This document shows positions 22,701 to 34,200 of a stretch of 64,000 nucleotides of DNA, one piece after another; position 1 is the first letter of the stretch; each line of letters begins with the position of its first letter. Source of the DNA: Chrysogorgia sp. JL179-B06. Its lineage: Eukaryota; Cnidaria; Anthozoa; Scleralcyonacea; Chrysogorgiidae. The DNA lies in NCBI GenBank assembly GCA_035772405.1, contig JAYKKM010000263.1, positions 1,131,001 through 1,195,000 of the forward strand, read 5' to 3'. Both the position numbers and the translations under genes were made by a program. A model generated the notes under the pieces. It made no database searches and was not told where the DNA came from. It worked only from the letters and a program-made list of their open reading frames with translations.

Positions 22701-25172
22701 AAAGTCACCCGTCTAAAACGGGGAAAGAAACAAATCTATGAATTGAAGAAGAAGTACATGTAGATCGGTACTTACCCAAGTTGAAGAGCTCACCGTACAA
22801 TATGCCAAGCATCGACGGATGCAAATCTAGCTGACGCGTAGGAACCTAAACTGCGATATTTGAAGAAGAAACAACGTAAAGGGGTGGGAGAGGGTGGGAC
22901 GTAGCGAACGATCGGTGAGTAAGCCGAATGCCATTTGAGCCAGTGTTTATATACGGTAACGAAGGACCCGGAGTCCCGGGACCCGCATGAGAGAAACCGC
23001 TGACACCGTTAAACGTTAACTTCTTTTATTATGATATAATAAAATACATATATTCTTCGTTATTTGAAGAGTTCTTTCAAATAAGATAAACTTAATTTTC
23101 GTGTCATATACACTTTACATGTAAGTTGTCGTGAAAATATTTTGTGCACTTAAATGGCTAATATTACAGGTAGAGCAGCGGACGAGAATCCCCCCGAAGG
23201 TGCGAGTTCAAGTCCTGCTTGAATTAACAATTTTCTGTTAGTAGTGTACTGTAGGCTAATCATGTTGATACATCTCTAGCATAACGTTCAAGTATACCAT
23301 CAATGATATAAAACAAGCGTTCACTGATATAAGTTTGTATTTATACGAGCTTTCGTCTGTCAGACTACAGCCTTCAACGGGTTAATAAAAAATATGGAAA
23401 TCTACACCTATATAATATATACAAGCAGTAAAATATTAATGAGAATGACAGGATGTGACATAAGATATTTTTATGGATAATGTGTTATTGTTTCTTTAGT
23501 AAAATAGCATATTGTCCTGGAAGAGGTTTCGAGTTGTTGTCAGCTTCTTTCGTTAATCCGGTGTGCCAAGATTCTAAAGTCTTACGTGTTCGATAATTGC
23601 CTCTATCAATAATCCGTCCGTTTTCGAAATCAATGACATGATCGTTATTCCAAGCGTGGTTAGCGATATTTGATCCCTTTTGTCCTAATTTATGTGCTCC
23701 TTTCGAGTTCGAAAACATCTTCCTGTCTCACCAATGTAACTCCATTCACATTCTTTACATGGTATTTTGTAAACGACATATAGTTGTTCCTCAAATGGTG
23801 GTCTGTATTTGGGAGAAGGGAATTCTTGTTGTAGTGTCTTTAGCGGTTTGTTAGTAACCCTAATGTCATATTTACGTAAATGTCGCGTCAAAGTCTCAGT
23901 TAGTCCGTTGATGTAAGGAAGAACTGCGTAGCCGTTGTGTTGTTTTTTCGATTCAACTAAATTAATAACTAAAAATAAATAAAAACAATATAATAAAAAC
24001 TTTTATTATATGGACGAAGGTGTTTTACTGGGAACTAAAACACTCGTAGAACTCATACGTCACTACATCCGGGGCCAAGTGGCCTTTTTTCCGTATGTAA
24101 CGCTCGTGAGTGGCATATCGAAAATTTCCCGCCAATTTCATTCTTGTTCTGAAATGGCTACCAGTTCGAGCTACCAGTCGGATGAATTAAGTCAGAGCCA
24201 GTAACATTTTAAAATATTATACAGATATTCCGCTATAAGCTTAAAGCTTAAAGCTAAGTCATTGTTGTGTTGTTTCTTCATTGTTGTGTTATTTTTCATT
24301 AAATCCTTCATTAAAATAAAATTGCGTGTATTTGTGTCACTATGAATATGTCCATATAATAAAAAGAACATTACACGGTGGCGAGAAGATATGGATTTTA
24401 TGTTCTCGTGGCAAGAACAATATCTCACTCATTCGCTGCGCTCACTCGTGAGATATTGTTCTTGCCACCGTGTAATATCCTCTGTATCCGACATGATGAC
24501 CGGGTTGACGTCACACTCATCATTTCCGACAAACAAATCTTTATAGAACATCAACTCAAAGCTTAAATCATAAAACACTTTGTCATTCAACTATTCACTT
24601 CAAGTAGAATATATATCAGTAATATCGTATTTGGGGTGGTAGGCACTTTAAGGGAATTTCACTCTCACTGCAGCAGTTTCTTATCACAACCTTTTAATTA
24701 ATTTTGTATACACGGCACTCAATTCTAGTAGACATTGTTTGATATATGATATATCATATCATCATTGGATAGTTGATATCTTATTATAGCTTTTGTAGAT
24801 TTCATTTTTAACTTTTGTAAATCCTCTTATTCCCTCTTTGCTCCCTCCATCCCTAACTGCCTTCCTTCCTTCCTGCCTGCCTGCCTTCCCTCCTTTATTC
24901 CTGCCTGCCTACCTTCCTGTCTGCCTGCCTTCCTGTCTGTCTGCCTGCCTTCCTGTCTGTCTGTCTGCCTTCCTTCCTGCCTTCCTTGCTATCTGCCTTC
25001 CTTCCTGCATGTCTTCCTTCCTGCCTTCCTTCCTTTCATCCTTCCTTTCCTTCCTGCCTGCCTTCCTTTCCTGCCTTCCTTTCCTGCCTTCCTTCCTTCC
25101 TGCCTGCCTTCCGTCCTTCCTTTCCTGCCTTCCTTTCCTACCTTCCTTCCTGCCTTCCTTCCTTCCTTCCTT

Positions 25173-25204
<32 letters not shown>

Positions 25205-28200
25205 CCTTCCTGCCTTTCTACCTGCCTTCCTTCCTTCCTGCCTTCCTTCCTTCCTGCCTTCCTTTCTTCCTGCCTTCCTTTCTTTCTTTCTTCCTTCCTT
25301 TCATCCTTCCTTCTTTTCATCCTTTCCTTCCTGCCTTCCTTTCCTCCCTTCCTTTCCTACCTTCCAGCCTTCCTTCCTGCCTGCCTGCCTTCCTTCCTGC
25401 CTTCCTTCCTGCCTTCCTTCCCTCCGTCCTTCCTTCCTTCCTACCTGCCTTTCTTCCTTCCTTCCTGCCTGCCTTTCTTCCTTCCTTCCTGCCTTCCGTC
25501 CTTTCCTACCTTCCTTCCTGCCTTCCTTCCTTCCTTCCCTTCCTTCCTTCCTTCCTTCCTGCCTTCCGTCCTTCCTGCCTGCCTTCCCTCCTGCCTTCCT
25601 TCCGTCCTTCCTGCCTGTCTTCCGTCCTTTCCTACCTTCCTTCCTGCCTGCCTTCCCTCCCTCCTGCCTTCCTTCCGTCCTTCCTGCCTGTCTTCCGTCC
25701 TTTCCTACCTTCCTTCCTGCCTGCCTTCCCTCCCTCCTGCCTTCCTTCCGTCCCTCCTGCCGTCCTTCCTACCTTCCGTCCGTCCTTCCTGCCTGTCTTC
25801 CGTCCTTCCTTCCTGCCTTCCTTTCTTCCTGCCTTCCCTCCTTCCTGCCTTCCTGCCTTCATTCATTCCTTCCTTCCTGCCTTCATTCATTCCTTCCTGC
25901 CTTTCTTCTATCCCTTCTTTCCTGCCTTCCCTCCTTCCTGCCTTCCCTCCTTCCTGCCTTCCCTCCATTCCTTTCTTCCATCCCTTCTTCCCTGCCTGCC
26001 TTCCTTCCTTCCTGCCTTCCCTCCTACTTCCTTCCTACTTCCTTCCTACTTCCTTCCTTCCTGCCTTCCCTCCTTCCTGCCTTCCCTCCTTCCTGCCTTC
26101 CCTCCTTCCTGCCTTCCCTCCTTCATTCCTGCCTTCCCTCCTTCTTACCTGCCTTCCCTCCTACTTCCTGCCTTCCCTCCTTCCTGCCTTCCCTCCTTCC
26201 TGCCTTCCCTCCTACTTCCTGCCTTCCCTCCTTCCTGCCTTCCCTCCTTCCTGCCTTCCCTCCTTCCTGCCTTCCCTCCTTCCTGCCTTCCCTCCTTCCT
26301 GCCTTCCCTCCTACTTCCTGCCTTCCCTCCTTCCTGCCTTCCCTCCTTCCTGCCTTCCCTCCTTCCTGCCTTCCCTCCATTCATTCCTTCCTTCCTGCCT
26401 TCCTTCCATCCCTCCCTTCCTTCCTTCCTGCCTTCCCTCCTTCCTGCCTTCCCTCCTTCATTCCTTCCTGCCTTCCCTCCTTCATTCCTTCCTGCCTTCC
26501 TTCCTTCCTACCTAACTGCCTTCCTTCCTACCTTCCGTCCTTCCTGCCTTTCGTCCTTCCTACCTTCCGTCCCTGCCTTCCTGCCTTTCTTCTTGCTTTC
26601 CTTCCTTCCTCCTTCCTTCCAGCCGGCCTTCCTTCCGTCTTCCTTCCTTCCCTCCTTCCTTTCCTGCCTGCCTTCATTCCTGCCTTCCTTCCTGCCTTCA
26701 TTCCTGCCTTCCTTCCTTCCTTCCTGCCTCCCTTCCCTCGTTCATGGCTTCCTTCCTGCCAGCCTTCCCTCATTTCTGCCTTCCTTCGCTCCCTTCCTGT
26801 CTGCCTTCCTTCATTCCTGCCTTTCATCCTTCCTCCTGCCTTCCTTCATTCCTGCCTTCATTCCTTCCTTCCTTCGTTCCTTCGTTCGTTCCTTCCTTCC
26901 TTCCTTCCTTCCTTCCTTCCTTCCTTCCTGCCTTCCTTCATTCCTGCCTTCCTTCATTCCTGCCTTCCTTCATTCCTGCCTTCCTTCCTGCCTTCCTTCC
27001 TGCCTTCCTTGCTGCCTTCCTTGCTGCCTTCTATCCTTCCATCCCTCCTTCCCTATATCCCTCCTTCCTTCTATCCCTCCTTCCTTCTATCCCTCCTTCC
27101 TTCCATCCCTCCTTCCCTATATCCCTCCTTCTTTCTATCTCTCCTTCCTTCTATCCCTCCTTCTATCCCTCCTTCCTTCTATCCCTCCTTCCTTCTATCC
27201 CTCCTTCCTTCTATCCCTCCTTCCTTCCATCCCTCCTTACCTATATCCCTCCTTCCTTCTATCTCTCCTTCCTTCTATCCCTCCTTCTATCCCTCCTTCC
27301 TTCTATCCCTCCTTCCTTCTATCCCTTCTTCCTTCTATCCCTCCTTCCTTCTATCCTTCCTTCCATCCCTCCTTCCATCCCTCCTTCCTTCTATCCTTCC
27401 TTCCATCCCTCCTTCCCTATATCCCTCCTTCCTTCTATCCCTCCTTCCTTCTATCCCTCCTTCCTTCTATCCCTCCTTCCTTCTATCCCTCCTTCCTTCT
27501 ATCCCTCCTTCCTTCTATCCCTCCTTCCTTCTATCTCTCCTTCCTTCTATCCCTCCTTCCTTCTATCCCTCCTTCCTTCTATCCCTCCTTCCTTCTATCC
27601 CTCCTTCCTTCTATCCCTCCTTCCTTCTATCTCTCCTTCCTTCTATCCCTCCTTCCTTCTATCCCTCCTTCCTTCTATCTCTCCTTCCTTCTATCCCTCC
27701 TTCCTTCTATCCCTCCTTTCTTCTATCCTTCCTTCCATCCCTCCTTCCCTATATCCCTCCTTCCTTCTATCCCTCCTTCCTTCTATCCCTCCTTCCTTCT
27801 ATCCTTCCTTCCATCCCTCCTTCCCTATATCCCTCCTTCCTTCTATCCTTCCTTCCATCCCTCCTTCCCTATATCCCTCCTTCCTTCTATCCCTCCTTCC
27901 TTCTATCCCTCCTTCCTTCTATCCCTCCTTCCTTCTATCTCTCCTTCCCTATATCCCTCCTTCCTTCTATCCCTCCTTCCTTCTATCCCTCCTTGCTTCT
28001 ATCCCTCCTTCCTTCTATCCCTCCTTCCTTCTATCCTTCCTTCTATCCCTCCTTCCTTCTATCCTTCCTTCCATCCCTCCTTCCCTATATCCCTCCTTCC
28101 TTCTATCCTTCCATCCCTCCTTCCCTATATCCCTCCTTCCTTCTATCCCTCCTTCCTTCTATCCCTCCTTCCTTCTATCCCTCCTTCCTTCCATCCCTCC

Positions 28201-31200
28201 ATCCCTCCTTCCCTATATCCCTCCTTCCTTCTATCCTTCCTTCCATCCCTCCTTCCCTATATCCCTCCTTCCTTCTATCCCTCCTTCCTTCTATCCCTCC
28301 TTCCTTCTATCCCTCCTTCCTTCGATCCCTCCTTCCCTATATCCCTCCTTCCTTCTATCCTTCCTTCCATCCCTCCTTCCCTATATCCCTCCTTCCTTCT
28401 ATCCTTCCTTCCATCCCTCCTTCCCTATATCCCTCCTTCCTTCTATCTCTCCTTCCTTCTACCCCTCCTTCCTTCTATCCCGCCTTCCTTCTATCCCTCC
28501 TTCCTTCTATCCTTCCTTCTATCCCTCCTTCCTTCTATCCCTCCTTCCTTCTATCCCTCCTTCCTTCTATCTCTCCTTCCTTCTCTCCTTCCTTCCATCC
28601 CTCCTTCCCTATATCCCTCCTTCCTTCTATCTCTCCTTCCTTCTATCCCTCCTTCCTTCTATCCCTCCTTCCTTCTATCCCTCCTTCCCTATATCCCTCC
28701 TTCCTTCTATCCCTCCTTCCTTCTATCCCTCCTTCCTTCTATCCCTCCTTCCTTCTATCTCTCCTTCCTTCTATCCCTCCTTCCTTCTATCCCTCCTTCC
28801 TTCTATCCCTCCTTCCCTCTATCCCTCCTTCCTTCTATCCCTCCTTCCTTCTATCCCTCCTTCCTTCTATCTCTCCTTCCTTCTATCCCTCCTTCCTTCT
28901 ATCCCTCCTTCCTTCTATCCCTCCTTCCTTCTATCCCTCCTTCCTTCTATCCTTCCTTCCATCCCTCCTTCCCTATATCCCTCCTTCCTTCTATCCTTCC
29001 TTCCATCCCTCCTTCCCTATATCCCTCCTTCCTTCTATCCCTCCTTCCTTCTATCCCTCCTTCCTTCTATCCCTCCTTCCCTATATCCCTCCTTCCTTCT
29101 ATCTCTTCTTCCTTCTATCCCTCCTTCTATCCCTCCTTCCTTCTATCCCTCCTTCCTTCTATCCCTCCTTCCTTCTATCCCTCCTTCCTTCCATCCCTCC
29201 TTCCCTATATCCCTCCTTCCTTCTATCTCTCCTTCCTTCTATCCCTCCTTCTATCCCTCCTTCCTTCTATCCCTCCTTCCTTCTATGCCTCCTTCCTTCT
29301 ATCCCTCCTTCATTCTATCGCTTCCATCCCTCCTTCCTTCTATCTCTCCTTCCTTCTATCCTTCCTTCCATCCCTCCTTCCTTCTATCCCTCCTTCCTTC
29401 TATCCCTCCTTCTATCCCTCCTTCCTTCTATCCCTCCTTCCTTCTATCCCTCCTTCCTTCTATCCTTCCTTCCATCCCTCCTTCCCTATATCCCTCCTTC
29501 CTTCTATCCCTCCTTCCTTCTATCCCTCCTTCCTTCTATCCCTCCTTCCTTCTATCCCTCCTTCCTTCTATCCTCCTTCCTTCTATCCCTCCTTCCCTAT
29601 ATCCCTCCTTCCTTCTATCCCTCCTTCCTTCTATCCCTCCTTCCTTCTATCCCTCCTTCCATCCCTCCTTCTATCCCTCCTTCCTTCTATCCCTCCTTCC
29701 TTCTATCCCTCCTTCCTTCTATCCCTCCTTCTATCCCTCCTTCCTTCTATCTCTCCTTCCTTCTATCTCTCCTTCCTTCTATCCTCTCCTTCCTTCTATC
29801 TATCCTCCTTCTATCCCTCCTTCCTTCTATCCCTCCTTCCTTCTATCCCTCCTTCCTTCTATCTCTCCTTCCTTCTATCCCTCCTTCCTTCTATCCCTCC
29901 TTCCTGTCTACTCTCCTTCCTTCTATACACCTCCTTCCTTCTATCTCTCCTTCCTTCTACCCTCCTTCCTTCTATCTCTCCGCCTTCCTTCTATCCCGCC
30001 CTTCCTTCTATCCACTCCCTTCCTTCGCTATCCCTCCTTCCTCTATCTCCACCCCTTCCTTCTATCCCTCCTTCCTTCTATCCCTCCTGCCCTTCTATAT
30101 CTCCCTTCCTTCTTGCACCCTCCTTCCTTCTAATCCCGCCCCTCCTTCCTTCTATCCTCCCTCCGGCTTCCCTCCTTCTATCTCTCCCTTCCTTCTATCT
30201 ATCTCCTCCTTCCTTCTATCTCTCCTTCCTTCGTAATCCTCCTTCCACCCTCCTCCGTCTAATCCCTCCTTCCTTCTATCTCCTCCGTCCTCTAATCACC
30301 TTAGCCCCCCTTCCTTCTATCCTCCTTCCTTCATAGTCCCTGCTTCATTATATCTTCCTTCCTTCTATCTCTCCTTGCCTTCCTATCTCCTCCTTCCTTC
30401 TATCCCTCCTTCCTTCCTATCCCTCCTTCCTCCTATCTTTCTCTCCCTTTCCTTCTATCCCTCCTTCCTTCTATCGTCTCCTTCCTTCGATCCCTCCTTC
30501 CTTCTAATCCCTCCTTCCTTCTATCACCCTCCTTCCCTAGCCCTTCCGTCTATCCTCCCTCCTTCCTTCTATCCCTCCTTCCTTCTATCTCATCCTCCTT
30601 CCTTCTATCCCTCCTTCCTTCTATCCCTCCTTCCCTTCTATCCTTCCCTTCCTTCTAGCCTTCCTCCCTTCCGTCTATCCCTCCTTCCTTCGTATCCCTC
30701 ATTCCTTCTATCCGATCCCTCCTTCCTTCTATCCCTCCTTCCTCTCTATCCCCTCCTTCCTTCTATCCCTCCTGACCTTCTATCCCTTCCGTCCTTCCTG
30801 CCTATCCCTCCTTCCTTCTATCTCTCCTTCCTTCTATCTCTCTCTCCTTCCTTCTAGCTCCCCAGCTCCTTCCTTCTATCTCGTCCTTCCTTCTATCTCT
30901 CCTGTCCTTCTATCTCCGGCCTTCCTACTATATCTCTCCTTCCGTCTATCCCTCCTTTCCTTCAATCCTCCCCCTCCGTCCCCTGATCCCTCCTTTCCTT
31001 CTATCCTTTCTACGTTCCTTCTTACCCTCCTTCCTTCTAGCCCTCCCTTCCCTTCTAGTCCCTTCCTCTTCCCTATCTCTCCGTTTTTTTTGCCTTCTTT
31101 CTCGCTCCTTCCTTCTATCTCTCCTTCCTGTCCTTCTATCCCTCCTTCCTTCTATCCATCCTTCCTTCTATCCACCTCCTTCCTTCTATCCCCTCCTTAC

Positions 31201-34200
31201 CCTTCTATCCCTCCTTCCTTCTATCTCGCCTTCCGTCTTCTATCCCTCCTTCCTTCGAACTCTCCGTGTCCTTCTATCCCTCCTCCCTTCTATCCCTCCT
31301 TCCCTTCTATCCGTCCTGTCCTTCTATCGCTCCTTCCTTCTATCCCTCCTTCCTTCTATCTCTCCTTGCCGTCCTATCCCTCCTTCCGTCTATCGCGCCT
31401 GCCTTCTATCCCTCCGTCCTTCTATCACCTCCTTCCTTCTATCCCTCCTATCCTGTCCGATCTCTCCTTCCTTCTATCGCCTCCTTCCTTCTATCTCTCC
31501 TTCCTTCCTCTATCCCCCTTCCTTCCTTCTATCTTCGTCCGTCCTTCTATCTCTCCTTCCTTCTATCTCTCCTTCCCTATATCGAATCCCTCCTTCCTTC
31601 TAATCTCCTCCTTCCTTCTAATCCCTCCGTCCTTCTAACTCTATCCTATCCGTCCTATCCCTCCCCTTCCTTCTATCCCGCCTTCCGTCCGAGCTTCCTT
31701 CCGTCGATCTCATCCTTCCTTCTATCATCTCCCTTCCTTCTATCCCTCCTTCCTTCTATCCCTCCTTCCTTCTATCTCTCCTTCCTTCCGTTCTATCGCT
31801 CCTTCCTTCTATCCCTCCTTTCCTTCTATCTCACCTCCTTCCTTCTATTCCCTCCTTCTTCTTCTATCTTCTCCTTCCGTGCTATCCCTCCTTCCCTTCT
31901 ATCTCTCCTTCGTCTATCCCGCTCCTTCCTTCTATCTCTCCTTCCTTCTACCCTCCTTCCTTCTATCCCCTCCTTCCTTCTATCCCTCAGTTCCTTCTAT
32001 CCCCTCCTTCCTTCTATCTCTTCCTTCCTTCTATCTCTCGCTTCCTTCCTATCCCTCCTTCCTTCTATCTCTACCTTCCTTCTATCCCTCCCTTCCTTCT
32101 ATCTCGCTCTCACTTCCTTCTATCCCTCCTCTCCTTCTATCCCTCCTTCCTTCTGATCCCTCCCTTCCTTCTATCTCTCCTTCCGTCTAATATCCCTCCT
32201 TCCCATGCGATATATATCGCCTTCCTTCTATCTCCCATATAAATCCTTCTATCTCGAACAAAGCTATCCCTCCTTCCTTCTAATCCTCCTTTCCTTCTAG
32301 CCCTCCTTCCTTCTATCCCTCCTTCCTTCTATCCCTCGCCTTCCCTTCTAACTCCCGTCCTCTCTTCGTCCCGCTCCTTCCTGCTATCTCTCCTCCTCCT
32401 TCTATCCCTCCGTCCGTTCTATCCCTCCCTTCCGTTCTATCTCTCCGCCTTCTATCCCTCCTTCCTTCTATCCCTCCTTCCTTCTATCGCGCCTCCTTAA
32501 CCGTCGTCTATCCCTCCTGCCTTCTATTCTCTCCTTCCCTTCTATCCCTCCCCGGCCTTCTATCCCTCCGTCCTTCTATCCCTCCTTCCTTCTATCTTCT
32601 CCTTCCTTCTATCTCTCCTTCCTTCTATCGCTCCTTACCTCTATCCCAGCCTTCCTTCAATCGCTGCCGCCGGCGATCCTACCTTCTCGATCCCTCCTGT
32701 CCTTCGATCCCTCCTTCCTATCTATCTCCTCCTTCCTTCTATCCCTCCGGTCCTCTATCTATCTCTCTCCGTCCTTTCTTATCCCTCTTCCTTCTATCTC
32801 TCCTTCCTTCTATCCCTCCTTCCTTCTATCCCTCCTTCCATCTATCCCTCCTTTCCTTCTAGCTCTCCCTTCCTGTCTATCCTTCCTCCGTCTATCTCTC
32901 CTTCCTTTCTATCCTCCTTCCTTCTCTATCTCTCCTTCCCTTCTATCCCCGCCCTTCCGTCTATTCTCTCCCTTCCTTCTATCCCTCCTTCCTTCTATCT
33001 CCTCCTTCCTTCTATCCCTCCTTCCGTTCTATCTCTCCTTCCTTCTATCCCTCCTTCCTTCTATCTCTCCTTCCTTCTATCCCCTCCTTCCCTTCTATCT
33101 CTCCTTCCTGCCTATCTCCCCCTTCCTTCGAAACCCTCCTTCCTTCTATCTCTCCCTTCCTTCTATCCCTCCTTCCTTCCTTTCGCCTCCTTCCGTCTAT
33201 CCCTTCCTTCCTTCTATCTCTCCTTTCCTTCTATCCCGTCCTTCCTTCTAATCTCATCCCGCTTCCGTCTATCATCTGCTTCCTTCTATCCCTCCTTCCT
33301 TCTATCCTCTCCTTCGATCCCTTCCTTATCCCTTCTCGCCTTCCTTCTATCTCTCCGTCCTTCTATCCCTCCTTCCCTTCCTTCTAATCTCTCCTTCCTT
33401 CTATCTCCCTCCTTCCTTCTGATCCTCTCCCCTCCTTCCTTCTATCTCTCCTTCCTTCTATCTCTCCTTCCTTCTATCCCTCCTGCCCCTTCTATCTCTC
33501 CTTCCTTCTATCCTCCTTCCTTCTATCTACAATAAAATCCTTCCATCTGATCCCTCCGGCCTTCTAGATCTCTCCTTCCTAAATCTATCTCTGCTTCCGT
33601 CCTAGCTCTCCTAATCCTGCTATCCGCCTACCTCCTTCTTCGATCCCCTCCTTCCTTCTATCTCCCGTCCTTCTATCTCTCCTTCCTTCTAAATCCCTAA
33701 TAACTCCCTTCCTTCGAATCACCGCCTCCTTCCTTCTATCTCTCCTTCCTTCTATCTCTCCTTCTCTGCTATCTCTCCTTTCCGTCTAGCATCTCTCCTT
33801 CCTTCTATCCCTCCTTCCTTTCTATCTGCTTCCTTCCTTCTATCCCGCCTTCCTTCTATCCTTCCCTTCTTCTTATCTCTCACCTCCTGTCTATCTCTCC
33901 GTCTTCTCTATCCCTCCTTCCTTCTATCCCTCCTGGCCTTCGAATCCTTCCTATCCCTCCTTCTATCTATCCTCCTTCCTTCTATTCCGTCTATCTCGCC
34001 TTCCTTCTATCTCTCCTTCCTTCTATCTCTCCTTTGCCTTCTATCCCTCCTTCCTTCTAGTCTCTCCTTCCTTCTATCCCTCCCTTCCTTCTATCTCTCC
34101 TTCCCTTCTATCCCTCCTTCCTTCGATCCCTCCTTCCTTCTATCCTCCTTCCTTCTATCTCCTCCTGTTCCTTCTATCCCTCCTTCCTTCTATCTCTCGT

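Noticed and set aside
24838..30336. An 1832-codon open frame, plus overlapping frames of 509, 1129 and 1075 codons
   Set aside because: They lie entirely in C/T-only satellite DNA, where stop codons cannot be spelled. The products are Leu/Pro/Ser/Phe repeats with no domain, and the array is inside an MTPN intron.
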